A DNA stretch of 64,000 nucleotides from CAWFYI01 sp963820105 (GCA_963820105.1 CAWFYI010000001.1:186001-250000); one strand, 5' to 3'; shown: positions 26,869 to 35,760, numbered from the stretch's first letter. Notes: generated by a model from the letters alone, not told the origin. A program made the numbers and translations.

Positions 26869-27633
26869 TCACAAGTTTTCTGATGCCGCCGGCGCAGTGC
26901 TGAGCTTGACGATGAACTTGGTGCCGCGGCGTTTGGAGCTCCTGACCTTTATGCTGCCACGGAAATCCGTTTCTATGGAGCGCTTGGCCGCCGATAATCC
27001 TATGCCCAGTCCGAGTCCCGTACCGCCCTTTGTCGTATAGAAAGGCTCGAACAGGCGTTCAAGTTGGTTGCTTGCTATGCCGCAACCCCGGTCGCTGACC
27101 TCGATTACCAAGTGGTCTTGCCTGGCGTGTACATCCAATCGTACCGATTTGCGTCTGGAGCCGGGTGGACAATTATCGTAGGCATCGATGGCGTTGCGCA
27201 CCAGGTTGGCTATGATCTGCTGGAACCTCACCGGATCGCCATGCAGTATGCAGTCTTCAGCTGAGGCGAATCGGAGACTTACTTCTCTGCGTCTGGCTAG
27301 CGGCGCCAAGACGTGCCAGGCTTGCTCCAGTTCGGACTGCACGCAAAAATCTCTACGGCGGCCTTCCCTCCGTAACTGCTGCCTGGCCGCTTCCACGTAG
27401 CGATGGAGGAGATGGATGCTGCTGCGCGCATGCTGTATATGGGGCTGCTGGACATTGCATTGTTCAAGCCACAACATTGCCGCTGTGAGGGGATTATTGA
27501 TTTCGTGCAGCATGCTGGCGCTTAGGCGGCCTATCTCGGCGAATCGTTCCAGCTCTTGCAGGCGCTCAGGATTGATTTTGCCAGAGTTCCCCAGACCCAT
27601 AGATGCCGCTCTGCTGCCCGTACTATCGTCCAT
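26869..27633 (-). CDS. Cytoplasmic sensor histidine kinase
   Basis: 254 residues without membrane helices. H-box SMLHEINNPLTAAML gives the phospho-acceptor His43. The ATPase shows N-box NLVRNAIDAYDN, G1 VSDRGCGIA, F-box LFEPFYTTK and G2 GGTGLGLGIGL. It lies 10 nt after the response regulator on the same strand and is its likely partner. With no sensor domain it may sense an intracellular signal or a protein partner. Confidence 0.92.
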   Translation of the reverse strand: MDDSTGSRAASMGLGNSGKINPERLQELERFAEIGRLSASMLHEINNPLTAAMLWLEQCNVQQPHIQHARSSIHLLHRYVEAARQQLRREGRRRDFCVQSELEQAWHVLAPLARRREVSLRFASAEDCILHGDPVRFQQIIANLVRNAIDAYDNCPPGSRRKSVRLDVHARQDHLVIEVSDRGCGIASNQLERLFEPFYTTKGGTGLGLGIGLSAAKRSIETDFRGSIKVRSSKRRGTKFIVKLSTAPAASENL

Positions 27634-27643
27634 GGCGCCTGAT

Positions 27644-28357
27644 TTACTTTTTTGCCGTTGACGGTTCGAGCATTAGTCTATACCCAAGACCGTGCACTGT
27701 CTGTATAACTGCCTGCTCAAAGGGCCGGTCAAGTTTGTCGCGCAGATATTTTATATGTACGTCTATGGTGTTGGTCCATGGTTCTTCGATGCCTTGCCAA
27801 CCGTGCCGGAGGAGCGTCGGCCGGCTAACCACGCTGCCCGCGTGCTCCATCAGGCATTCCAGCAACGCGAATTCCTTGCGCCTCAGGGCGATAGCCATGC
27901 CGTCGCGCGTGACAGTGTGCGTACGCGGGTCGAGCACCAGACCGCCTATGTTTAGCTGTCGTTGCCGAGGTCTTGATGATGCCGAGGCGTTGCGCGCAAG
28001 CACCCGGAGCCTGGCTTTGAGCTCGCCTAGGCTGAAGGGCTTGGTAAGGTAATCGTTAGCTCCGGCGTCCAGGAGATTGATCTTGGTCAGGACTTCGTAC
28101 TCGGCGGTCAATATCAGTATGGGGACTTTTATCCCTCGCTCGCGGATCTGATGGCAGACGTTCAGGCCCGAAATATCGGGCAGGTTAAGATCAAGGATTA
28201 TTATGTCGTACCGGCAGGTATCGGCTTTCCAGGCTGCATGCAGGCCGCCGTCTATTATATCGACGGCATAATTGTTGCGTAATGCCAGCGCTAGGGCTCG
28301 GGCTATGCTGCGGTCGTCGTCCACCAACAGGAGTTTCGGTAGGTGCATACCGACCAT
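27644..28357 (-). CDS. OmpR/PhoB-family response regulator
   Basis: 237 residues. The receiver domain has acidic pocket VDDD near residue 13, phospho-acceptor Asp56 in IILDLNLP and the switch Lys in DYLTKPF. A winged-helix DNA-binding domain follows (LRRKEFALLECLMEHAG to TNTIDVHIKYLRDKL and VHGLGYRL). ATG at 28357 or at 28348 could start it. Order is regulator then kinase, in one operon. Confidence 0.93.
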   Translation of the reverse strand: MVGMHLPKLLLVDDDRSIARALALALRNNYAVDIIDGGLHAAWKADTCRYDIIILDLNLPDISGLNVCHQIRERGIKVPILILTAEYEVLTKINLLDAGANDYLTKPFSLGELKARLRVLARNASASSRPRQRQLNIGGLVLDPRTHTVTRDGMAIALRRKEFALLECLMEHAGSVVSRPTLLRHGWQGIEEPWTNTIDVHIKYLRDKLDRPFEQAVIQTVHGLGYRLMLEPSTAKK

Positions 28358-28456
28358 TATCCCTGACGAAAATTAAAAAACTATTAAATAACAAGTTTTT
28401 GCAACTACACCAAATATATTACAAATAGGAAAATGCTTATGCCGGCTCCGGATGCC

Positions 28457-29056
28457 TTAAGCAGAGTTTTCGAAACGTGCTTGGGCTTCGGGCCAGTTGA
28501 CGACGTGCCACCAGGCCTTGATGTAGTCGCCGCGGTTGTAGGTGTAGTCCAGGTAGTAGGCGTGCTCCCAAACGTCCAGGCCGAGAAGCGGCGCGGGTCC
28601 GCCGGAGTTCAGCGGGGAGTCCTGGTTGGGCGTGGTGGCGATGGACAGATCGGGCTGCAGCCAGGCCCAGCCGCTGCCGAAGATGCTTAGCGCCTTGGCT
28701 CCGAACTCGTCCATGAAGCCTTGGTAGCCGCCATACTTTTCCTTCAGCGCGTCTGCCAGCTTGCCGGTGGGTTCTCCGCCGCCGTCCGGCGACATCCATT
28801 TCCAGAAGTGGGTATGGTTATAATGGCCGCCGCCGTGGTTTCGTACGGCGGTGCGCACGTCTTTTGGCGCGGCGTCCAGGTTGCTTATAAGTTCCTCGAT
28901 GCTCTTGCCCTGAAGTTCCGGAGCTTTCTCGATGGCCTCGTTTAATTTATTCACATAGGTCTGATGGTGCTTGCTGTGGTGCAGTTCCATGATGTCTTTG
29001 CTGATGTATTTGCCAAAGGCGTCGTAGCCGTAATCCAGATCTGGTAATTTGAACAT
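28457..29056 (-). CDS. sodA: Superoxide dismutase (Fe/Mn)
   Basis: 199 residues. Metal ligands are in place: His in MELHHSKHHQTYV (about 26), His81 in HYNHTHFW, Asp161 and His165 in DVWEHAYYLDY. NQDSPL carries the active-site Gln in the position typical of Mn-type enzymes, though Fe and cambialistic forms cannot be excluded. It removes superoxide, so the cell meets oxygen. A strong AGGAGGGG ribosome-binding site and its own promoter lie upstream; a Crp/Fnr regulator is the next gene. Confidence 0.96.
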   Translation of the reverse strand: MFKLPDLDYGYDAFGKYISKDIMELHHSKHHQTYVNKLNEAIEKAPELQGKSIEELISNLDAAPKDVRTAVRNHGGGHYNHTHFWKWMSPDGGGEPTGKLADALKEKYGGYQGFMDEFGAKALSIFGSGWAWLQPDLSIATTPNQDSPLNSGGPAPLLGLDVWEHAYYLDYTYNRGDYIKAWWHVVNWPEAQARFENSA

Positions 29057-29073
29057 ATAAACCCCTCCTATGC

Positions 29074-29106
29074 GTTAAGCTTAACTACCATTATACGACG
29101 GGTCGT
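29074..29106 (-). promoter_or_regulatory. sodA promoter with two palindromes
   Basis: TATAAT (29095-29090 on the minus strand) is flanked by ACGAC-GG-GTCGT (29095-29106) on its upstream edge and by the perfect 12-mer GTTAAGCTTAAC (29074-29085) near the transcription start. Both are plausible operator sites. Confidence 0.5.
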
Positions 29107-29117
29107 CCAGCCTACTG

Positions 29118-29819
29118 TTAATCAGCGTATTCCATCAAGTCCGGCCATATGGCCTTGGTCTCGTCCCGTCCGATGATGAGCGCGAGGGCGTCCAGATCCT
29201 TGATGACTATGCGGCGGTGCTCGTCATAGCCTATGATGTTCTTTCGCTGCAAGCGGGACAGGGAACGGCCGAAGGTCTCCCTGGTGGTGCTGATCGAATG
29301 GGCCAGATCCTCGTGCGTGATCATAGCGTCTATCACGATATCCTCACCGGCCTTTGCGCCGAAGCGGTTGGCAAGCGACAGCAGGCGGTACGCGCTGCGC
29401 TCCAGGGCATCGGAATATAGAAGGTTGTCGATGCGCGCCACGTACAGGTGGTAGCGGTCAATCAGTTCTTCCAGCACGCCTGCCATGACGTCTGGGTGAT
29501 CGGTAATGAATTTACGGAAATCATCGCCCTCTATCAGCCACACGGTGATCGGAGAGATAGCTTCGTAATACATGCTGCGCACGCTGCGCCGGAACGGCCA
29601 GATGATAGGGAAGATATCGCTGGGACCGAAGAAGTCAAGTATGTGTTCGTCCCCTTGCTTGGACAATGAATACATCTTGACGATGCCGCTTTCTATCAGG
29701 TAGATGCCGCGCGGCGCCTCGCGGGCTCTGAGTATGGTCTCGCCCTTGCGGTAATCAAACTTCCTGCCGCCATGGAACAACGATCTGAATTTTTCCGATT
29801 TTACTCCGTGCAGCAACAT
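29118..29819 (-). CDS. Crp/Fnr-family transcriptional regulator
   Basis: 233 residues from the ATG at 29819, preferred because AAGGAG lies 9 nt before it; a TTG at 29846 would add nine residues. An N-terminal cyclic-nucleotide-type beta-roll (RGIYLIESGIVKMYSLSKQGDEHIL) is followed by a long dimer helix and a winged helix with ITHEDLAHSISTTRETFGRSLSRL. No Cys cluster typical of Fnr is present, so the ligand is unknown. It lies directly upstream of sodA and may control it. Confidence 0.88.
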   Translation of the reverse strand: MLLHGVKSEKFRSLFHGGRKFDYRKGETILRAREAPRGIYLIESGIVKMYSLSKQGDEHILDFFGPSDIFPIIWPFRRSVRSMYYEAISPITVWLIEGDDFRKFITDHPDVMAGVLEELIDRYHLYVARIDNLLYSDALERSAYRLLSLANRFGAKAGEDIVIDAMITHEDLAHSISTTRETFGRSLSRLQRKNIIGYDEHRRIVIKDLDALALIIGRDETKAIWPDLMEYAD

Positions 29820-29879
29820 GTCCGTACACTCCTTAGGCTGGTACAAGTATATAACGGCCGCCGCGCGAGTGCTAACCCA

Positions 29880-30377
29880 TCAATCGGCAGAGTCTGTCAA
29901 TAGACTTTCAAACTCGCGGAGCCTGGCAATCCCTGCTTCGCTGATTGCGCGGCCGGCTGCCGGCCATGATACGGCGGGACTGTAGACTTCCAGGATGTCC
30001 GCGTAGGGTGCCAGGCGCGGGCCGGCGACGATAGACACGTCGACTACGGTCGCCGGCCCGCGCTCGCCGAAACGCGCACGGAAGGCAGCCGGCAGCCGGC
30101 CCGGCCCGCACAAGTAGACGCCGCGAGTGCGGCGCTTGAAAACGATGCCGCGTTGTCTGAAGGCTTTGCCCATGGATGTTCCGGACAGGATTTCGCGGTG
30201 GACGTCCGCTAATCCCTCGGCGACAGGCTGCTTGAAGAACACGCGCGACAGTTCCAGTACCTGTCCGCCGGCGGATTCCGTGCAGATGACACGCGCGGCG
30301 CCGTCCTGCAGCAGAACTTTGATTTCAGCAGGGCCGAACTGGCGCTCCAGAATATCGCTTGATAGGTCGTCAGACAT
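29880..30377 (-). CDS. Hypothetical protein downstream of exoD
   Basis: 165 residues, soluble, family not recognised. It is an alternating alpha/beta protein with segments AEIKVLLQDGAARVICTE, GTSMGKAFRQRGIVFKRR and ATVVDVSIVAGPRLAPYADI. The pattern faintly recalls the UTRA/chorismate-lyase fold but this is not strong enough to name. Its start lies inside the end of exoD (8-nt overlap), so the two are translationally coupled. Confidence 0.65.
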   Translation of the reverse strand: MSDDLSSDILERQFGPAEIKVLLQDGAARVICTESAGGQVLELSRVFFKQPVAEGLADVHREILSGTSMGKAFRQRGIVFKRRTRGVYLCGPGRLPAAFRARFGERGPATVVDVSIVAGPRLAPYADILEVYSPAVSWPAAGRAISEAGIARLREFESLLTDSAD

Positions 30378-31017
30378 AGTGCAGTAAATGCTTAACGGTG
30401 TGGTACAGCGCCGTTTCGGCGGTAAATTCCAGGCCTATGCCCACGGCGCCGATTACTATACCCAGCAACAGGATCAGGCCGTCTTCCAGGATCAGCCCCA
30501 GCGATACCACTACCACGCCTAGCGAAGGCAGCGTGTCCAGGCCTGAAAACGGCGGCGCCAGGAAAGCCGCGGCCGCGAAGACCAGCATTATCAGCCCCAG
30601 CGCCGAAAGCACCGGCCTGCGTACCAACAGCCGGCTTAGGCGCCGCCTGGAACGCCGCTCGAACCACTCGATGAAAGATATGAGCCGCCCGGCAGCCTTG
30701 CCTGAAAGCGGTTTGCCGACGTCGGTCGCCAGCCAGCGCTCCGGCAGCCATACGGATTTGCGCCCGGTTATGAGTTCCAGACAGAGCAGCATGGTTATTA
30801 TTTCCGTAACGTGGGTGATGCCGCCTGTCGGTATAGGAAGGGCAGGCAGGGCCATCAGCAGCAGGAAGGCGATGGCGAACGTCTTCTCGCCGAACAGCCG
30901 GTTCAAGCCCGCCAAGGTCTTATCATCGCCGGTTTTCAGCCATCCCTGCAGTTCGCCGCTGAAAGTCCGCGGACGCGGACGCGGGGCGGACGCGGGCTTA
31001 TGTCCCTGTTTGCCCAT
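30370..31017 (-). CDS. ExoD-family membrane protein
   Basis: 215 residues. After a basic N-terminus, ExoD features appear: LFGEKTFAIAFLLLMALPALPIPTGG, a stretch around WLPERWL, an amphipathic Arg-rich loop and four or so helices including the final GIVIGAVGIGLEF. ExoD proteins are linked to exopolysaccharide production in rhizobia, but their molecular role is unclear. The downstream gene overlaps by 8 nt. Confidence 0.85.
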   Translation of the reverse strand: MGKQGHKPASAPRPRPRTFSGELQGWLKTGDDKTLAGLNRLFGEKTFAIAFLLLMALPALPIPTGGITHVTEIITMLLCLELITGRKSVWLPERWLATDVGKPLSGKAAGRLISFIEWFERRSRRRLSRLLVRRPVLSALGLIMLVFAAAAFLAPPFSGLDTLPSLGVVVVSLGLILEDGLILLLGIVIGAVGIGLEFTAETALYHTVKHLLHYV

Positions 31018-31059
31018 ACTGTTTCTATAGTAGCTTAGTAAGCTGGGAAATTATAGGTA

Positions 31060-31065
31060 TATACT
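31060..31065 (+). promoter_or_regulatory. -10 box of the riboflavin kinase gene, leaderless
   Basis: TATACT ends 6 nt before the ATG at 31072, with no ribosome-binding site in between. Confidence 0.55.
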
Positions 31066-31071
31066 GTAGTC

Positions 31072-31473
31072 ATGAGCGATATGACCCCCGTGGCCATAAG
31101 CGGCATGGCCACCCGTTTCCAAGGCGACGGGCGCAGGCTCGGCTATCCTACGGCTAATCTGGCAGTTGAAACGGACGCCAAGGACGGAGTTTATTTCGGG
31201 TTCGCCGATATGGCGGGCTTTTCCCATCATCCCAGCATCATCTTCGTAGGCATACCCACCACTATGGGTGGTAGCACCCGCCGCGTCGAGGCCTACCTGT
31301 TGGACATACCCGACAAGGATTATTACGGCGAGAGCCTGTCGGTAAGACTTGAAAAATACCACCGCGCCAACCGGACTTTCGCCGGCATGCGCGAGCTCAT
31401 TGCCGCCATGAACGCCGATGAGGCCGCGGCCCGCCGGTGGTTCGCGCAGAAGCAGGGACAGGGGAAACGGTGA
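31072..31473 (+). CDS. Stand-alone riboflavin kinase
   Basis: 133 residues, matching only the C-terminal kinase domain of RibF. GDGRRLGYPTANLAV is the flavokinase signature with the Mg-binding PTAN motif, and RRVEAYLLDIPDKDYYGESL gives the conserved strand region ahead of the catalytic area. It makes FMN from riboflavin; the FAD synthetase half is absent. An FMN supply fits the flavinylated system at the left end of the window. The stop overlaps the next gene's GTG start. Confidence 0.82.
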   Translation: MSDMTPVAISGMATRFQGDGRRLGYPTANLAVETDAKDGVYFGFADMAGFSHHPSIIFVGIPTTMGGSTRRVEAYLLDIPDKDYYGESLSVRLEKYHRANRTFAGMRELIAAMNADEAAARRWFAQKQGQGKR

Positions 31474-32162
31474 ATGGCGTTCCGATTAATGCTGTCTCGT
31501 GGTCGGTAGGCGCTCTGGCGCTTTATATATTCTTCATCAAAAGCTGGCGCAGCTATAAAATCACCCGAAATCCGCTCGCCCGAATGTACGGCGTGCTCGG
31601 TCTGACGTTCGGTACGGCGTTGTTCTTCTTCGGGGTGCCTGCTCTGCTCACTCAAGACACCCATGTGCTGCGCTACACGTATTTCATGGCCGACCTGTCC
31701 GTCCAGGTATCCATACAGGTTCAGGTGTGGCTTTTATGGTTCCTGGGTCTGCGCAGTTATGCCAGGCTTGACCGTCTATACCTGCTGACCATACCGTTCT
31801 CTGCCGTCCTGATGACCTTGCAGGCGCTGACCTCGGGAGTGTCGATTGCCCGGTCGCCTTACCTGGTCGTTTACACGGACAAGCCGGCGGTGCTGGTTCT
31901 CAAATCCATAATCTACGTGGCCGTCGCTATGCCGATCGGCTACTTATTGTTGCGCCAGGTACCGCGCCAGACATCGGTCAAAGCCAAGCTTAAATCATTC
32001 GTAGCGGGCATGACGTTCATTGTCATATGTTTGGCGGCTACCAGTAACAACATCTTTGACCGCGGCAGCGATACGCCAGGCTCAGTAGCCGTAGTCTTCA
32101 CATTTTTCGTGGTTTTCGTGATTGTCCAGCTGCTCAGACCAGCCGGCAGGCCCGTGCGCTAG
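31470..32162 (+). CDS. Seven-helix membrane protein, paralogue 1
   Basis: 230 residues from a GTG that overlaps the riboflavin kinase stop (GTGA). Seven hydrophobic segments are predicted. The N-terminus, VPINAVSWSVGALALYIFFI then KSWRSYKITRNPLARMYG, aligns with the protein at 33921 (VPLNSIVWSMGSLACFMLFY), and both continue to a VPALLT/VPTFFT segment. No retinal-type Lys motif is seen, so this is not a rhodopsin. The two paralogues flank a sensor kinase, hinting at a sensory role. Confidence 0.7.
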   Translation: MNGVPINAVSWSVGALALYIFFIKSWRSYKITRNPLARMYGVLGLTFGTALFFFGVPALLTQDTHVLRYTYFMADLSVQVSIQVQVWLLWFLGLRSYARLDRLYLLTIPFSAVLMTLQALTSGVSIARSPYLVVYTDKPAVLVLKSIIYVAVAMPIGYLLLRQVPRQTSVKAKLKSFVAGMTFIVICLAATSNNIFDRGSDTPGSVAVVFTFFVVFVIVQLLRPAGRPVR

Positions 32163-32169
32163 CACTTAC

Positions 32170-33831
32170 TTAGACGGTGTCGAAGAAATCCTTGGTCTCG
32201 GCGGCGGCAACCTTGCCGCGGTCCTGGCGGTGACGGCTGTAAGGCGGCACCCACAGATAGAACGTACAGCCTTCATTCAGCTTGGTATCGAACCAGATCT
32301 TCGCGGTGATACGGCGCGCCAGCCGCTGCGCTATGTAAAGTCCTAAGCCGGTGCCGCCATGTACCCGCGTGGCGTAATCCTCGGACTGGAAGAACTTCTT
32401 GAATATCTTGTCTTGGTCGGACTGGGATATGCCGATGCCGGTATCGCTGACGCTGAAAGTGACACCTGAATCCATCTCTTTGGGGTTTATGACACTAAGC
32501 GTTATGGAGCCTTTCTCGGTGAACTTCAAGGCATTGTTGATGTATATGGACAATATCTCGCTGACGACATAACGGCTGGTAAGTATGGTCGCCGAGTTAA
32601 GCTCTGGATCTATGTCGATCTTCAGGTCTATACCTTTTGATTTGGCCTGCCCGATATAGTCCGATTGGAAATCATGCAGCAGCGCTATAGGGTTCAGCGG
32701 CTCCAGCTGCACTTCAAGTTTCTCATGCTCGACCTGCGACAGGTTGGTCAGGTCGCTGATTATATGCGACAGCTGTTTCAAGCTGCGTAATGCGCTGTTC
32801 AACATCTCGACCGAATCCTCGTCCTTTGACAGGTAAGGGGGCGACAGCAGGAACGAGATGCTGTTCTGGGCTATGGTCAGCGGCGTGCGCAGTTCGTGCG
32901 AAGCGACTGCGACGAACTCCTCGCGTTCCTGGTCGATGGTTTTTTCCTGGCTGATGTCGCGCACGATCAGCACGTGGCCGCGGTTCTGCCGGTCTACTAT
33001 GTAAGGCGCGACGCGTACGGAAACATTTATGAAACTGCCGTCCGGCGCCTTGACCCGCAGGTCCTTGTGTTCCTCGTCATCCGTAGACTTGACCTTCAGC
33101 TGGGCGGAACGGCCTTCGCCGTTTACGAACTGCAGCGATTGTCCGATCGGCTGGCCGTGGATGTCCTTGCCGGCCAGGGCCGCTGCCGCCTGATTATTGA
33201 TTACTACGTCGTTATCATTATCGATCACTATCACCGCGTCGCGCATATTATTGATAAGCGCTATCAGCTGCTGGCGCTCTTTCTCGGTTTCCGTGCCAAG
33301 CGTGATAAGCTTGTTACGCTCCGACCGCTCCGACCCGGTCAGCCACGATACGTATATGCCTATGGTGGCCAGGAATAGGATCTGCACCGCCAGCTCCTTC
33401 AGCGAGACATCGGTCGGGCTAAGGCCGAATTGCTGTTGCGCGAACAATACTACCGCCTGGGAAAAGGCGATGATATAGGCTACTTTAACGCCGTACCAGA
33501 AAGAACCCGAGGTTACCACCAGTACGAGCACCAGGAAGTAAGGACTGGCCGCGCCGTTGGTGACCACTACCAATAGAAGCGCCAGCGCGCTGTCAATCGC
33601 CAGCATTACCCGCTGATCGGTCAGCGTGGTCCAGCTTCGTCTGGAGCCGGCCCATAACAGCGCGTTATAGGCAGCTGCCAGGGCGGCCAATGAGATGACA
33701 AGAGCCCTGTTCATATCCGGCAGGAACCAGAAACTGGTTATAACTATGACGATTACGATCCAACGGGCATACCAGCTGCTCTTGAAGTAGCTGGTAACGC
33801 GGGGTTGTAGGAGTTCTTGGGGTTTGGGCAT
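32170..33831 (-). CDS. Membrane sensor histidine kinase with PAS domain
   Basis: 553 residues. About six membrane helices fill residues 20-165; a PAS domain follows (about 185-295), then H-box ASHELRTPLT with His312, and an ATPase with N-box YINNALKFTEKG, VSDTGIGIS, KKFFQSEDYATRVHGGTGLGLYIAQRL. No response regulator is next to it, so it is an orphan kinase. Its 3' end meets the end of one seven-helix paralogue, and its promoter region (33832-33920) is shared divergently with the other. Confidence 0.92.
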   Translation of the reverse strand: MPKPQELLQPRVTSYFKSSWYARWIVIVIVITSFWFLPDMNRALVISLAALAAAYNALLWAGSRRSWTTLTDQRVMLAIDSALALLLVVVTNGAASPYFLVLVLVVTSGSFWYGVKVAYIIAFSQAVVLFAQQQFGLSPTDVSLKELAVQILFLATIGIYVSWLTGSERSERNKLITLGTETEKERQQLIALINNMRDAVIVIDNDNDVVINNQAAAALAGKDIHGQPIGQSLQFVNGEGRSAQLKVKSTDDEEHKDLRVKAPDGSFINVSVRVAPYIVDRQNRGHVLIVRDISQEKTIDQEREEFVAVASHELRTPLTIAQNSISFLLSPPYLSKDEDSVEMLNSALRSLKQLSHIISDLTNLSQVEHEKLEVQLEPLNPIALLHDFQSDYIGQAKSKGIDLKIDIDPELNSATILTSRYVVSEILSIYINNALKFTEKGSITLSVINPKEMDSGVTFSVSDTGIGISQSDQDKIFKKFFQSEDYATRVHGGTGLGLYIAQRLARRITAKIWFDTKLNEGCTFYLWVPPYSRHRQDRGKVAAAETKDFFDTV

Positions 33832-33908
33832 GGTCGGTTAATAGGTGTTTAATAGGTAACGTTCCCCTGAATTATAGCAAAAAGCTCATGGTTATTTGCG
33901 CCGCCCAG

Positions 33909-33914
33909 TATAAT
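33909..33914 (+). promoter_or_regulatory. -10 box of seven-helix paralogue 2, leaderless
   Basis: TATAAT ends 6 nt before the ATG at 33921. A second TATAAT on the minus strand near 33875 could drive the kinase gene, making this a divergent promoter region. Confidence 0.6.
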
Positions 33915-33920
33915 TAAGCT

Positions 33921-34649
33921 ATGGTATCGCTCTCGGCAGTACCTCTGAATTCCATAGTATGGTCCATGGGGAGCCTGGCCTGCTTTATGTTGTTTTATCG
34001 CAGCTATGCCAGTTATCGCACGTCAAAGAACGAGTTGTCGAAATATCTGGCGTGGTTCGGGTTGCTCATGGGAACCGGCCAGGCGCTTTTCGCAGTGCCG
34101 ACCTTCTTCACACTTGACTCTGCAACTCTCAGGACCATGTACCTCTCCGGCGAATTATTCGTGTACGGCAGCGCCATAGCGCAGGCCGCCATACTTTGGT
34201 GCCTAGTCCTGCGCTCGCGCGCTCCGATCTACGCGCTTACCGTCCCCATAGGATTGATCGGTACGGTTGCATGGCTGTATGCCGTTCCCCGCTCCACTCT
34301 GCAGTTTGCCCCCGGTAACTTTATCAATTACAGGGATCCGCTTCTTTCGACCATAGTCGCCGGGGTAGTGCTGATCGGCTTGTTTGTGCCGGTAGGCATA
34401 TATTTCTTGCACGCGGCTTCCCGGCAAGAACACGTCAAAGGTATCCTGACTTCACTGACGCTTGGCTTGGTGTATGTCGGCGTTGGCTTTTTCACTGGCG
34501 GTATAGAACTATTGAACGGACAGGTGATAACGCCAAGATCAGCCGTGTTCGACCTGGCGTTCTTCTTCGTCATGTTTTCGGTGCTCCTCTGGCCGCGCCG
34601 CGCCGCCTCCGGCCTGGACCGCCAGGCCAAGGTCGTCGAAACACGGTAG
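33921..34649 (+). CDS. Seven-helix membrane protein, paralogue 2
   Basis: 242 residues, seven predicted helices, no domain recognised. It shares the layout and many positions of the protein at 31470: VPLNSIVWSMGSL, FYRSYASYRTSKNELSKYLAWFGLLMG and a C-terminal helix ending in basic residues. The spacing of paralogue, kinase, paralogue suggests a tandem duplication around the kinase or a joint function, for instance as membrane receptors. Confidence 0.7.
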   Translation: MVSLSAVPLNSIVWSMGSLACFMLFYRSYASYRTSKNELSKYLAWFGLLMGTGQALFAVPTFFTLDSATLRTMYLSGELFVYGSAIAQAAILWCLVLRSRAPIYALTVPIGLIGTVAWLYAVPRSTLQFAPGNFINYRDPLLSTIVAGVVLIGLFVPVGIYFLHAASRQEHVKGILTSLTLGLVYVGVGFFTGGIELLNGQVITPRSAVFDLAFFFVMFSVLLWPRRAASGLDRQAKVVETR

Positions 34650-34689
34650 CAGTTGCTGTAAACACCTTGCAAGATGTTAAAATGTAGGA

Positions 34690-35049
34690 GTGCAAGTAAA
34701 AACAAAAACAAAAAACGCGGCGTTAAAGCGGATCGGCCTATGGGCCACCATATGGTGGGGTGTTTCCTGCGCCTATGTGCTCCTGCTGGTATTGGTCGCC
34801 AGAAATAATTACTACGGTGCCGGCACTCCTGACATTCCCATTCTTGGCACTTCATTCGCGGCTCTGGCGCGCTGGTGGGGATCCGCCGTCCGCGCGGCTT
34901 TTGATAACTCCGGCGCTTTGCAAGGCTTATTGTGTCTTATAGCCATCGTGTGGATAGCGGTAGGCTGGCTGTGGCTGAAGGAGTTAAGGCGCCAGAATAT
35001 CAGGTATAAAGCGGCATTCAAAGACCTGTTCTTAACCGTCCGCAGGTAA
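34690..35049 (+). CDS. Small two-helix membrane protein
   Basis: 119 residues, GTG start. Two helices (IGLWATIWWGVSCAYVLLLVLV and GLLCLIAIVWIAVGWLWL) are separated by a polar loop, with a basic C-terminus. TAAAAT at 34678-34683 ends 6 nt before the GTG, again a leaderless pattern. No family recognised. Confidence 0.65.
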   Translation: MQVKTKTKNAALKRIGLWATIWWGVSCAYVLLLVLVARNNYYGAGTPDIPILGTSFAALARWWGSAVRAAFDNSGALQGLLCLIAIVWIAVGWLWLKELRRQNIRYKAAFKDLFLTVRR

Positions 35050-35154
35050 CCGCCTCCCACAGGTCTTGATATTTATTGCTTAATATGGTACTATAATATT
35101 TGTAATAACTGTATTTATACCACTTATGATTATTGATGATAAGAGTAAGATTTG

Positions 35155-35760
35155 TCAAATAGGTTTGGAGACGTAAGGGTTGCCTTTGATATAGAAGCGC
35201 CAGGGGACGTCGCGGCCCCTGGATATGCCGATGCGGGTAGTTTGGACGATTTCGCCGGGCTGGTGAGCTTCGGGGATTATTAATTTGAGCGGTTCTTTGG
35301 CGAGGTCGTGGCCGTTCAGGCCGCGGTCGATAGCGAAGGCCTGGCAGAATTTCGCCGGCCCGTTCGTTAGGTCGTGACCGGTGTGTCCGCCGCGAAGTTC
35401 TGACATAACCTCCTGCCCAGCCAGCGGCTCCACAGCCCTGATAAGCACCGCGGCGCCATGACTCTCCGGGCCGGTGACTATGTTGCAGCAGTAATGCATG
35501 CCATAGGTGAAGTAGACATACAGATGCCCGGCCCTACCGAACATCACCTGGGTGCGCGGGGTCTTGCCGCGGTAGCTGTGGCTGGCGACGTCGGTCTGGT
35601 CGTAGGCTTCGGTCTCGACGATGCGGCCCCTCAGGCGCTTGCCGTCCAGGCGGCGCTCCAACACGCAGCCGAGCAGCAGCGGCGCAGCCTCGCTCGCGGG
35701 CTTTTCCAGGAATTCCGGCAGACCCGGCCTGTCGCCCAGCATTTTAACTTTCATGGGCAT
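35155..35760 (-). CDS. mpg: DNA-3-methyladenine glycosylase (AAG/MPG family)
   Basis: 201 residues. RGRIVETEAYDQTDVASHSY contains the catalytic Glu49 (equivalent to Glu125 of human AAG), and HLYVYFTYGMHYCCNIVT and AAVLIRAVEPLAG are family hallmarks. It removes alkylated and deaminated purines. It begins inside the end of the upstream nnrD (17-nt overlap), so the two form an operon of metabolite and DNA damage repair. ATG at 35760 or 35754 may start it. Confidence 0.93.
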   Translation of the reverse strand: MPMKVKMLGDRPGLPEFLEKPASEAAPLLLGCVLERRLDGKRLRGRIVETEAYDQTDVASHSYRGKTPRTQVMFGRAGHLYVYFTYGMHYCCNIVTGPESHGAAVLIRAVEPLAGQEVMSELRGGHTGHDLTNGPAKFCQAFAIDRGLNGHDLAKEPLKLIIPEAHQPGEIVQTTRIGISRGRDVPWRFYIKGNPYVSKPI

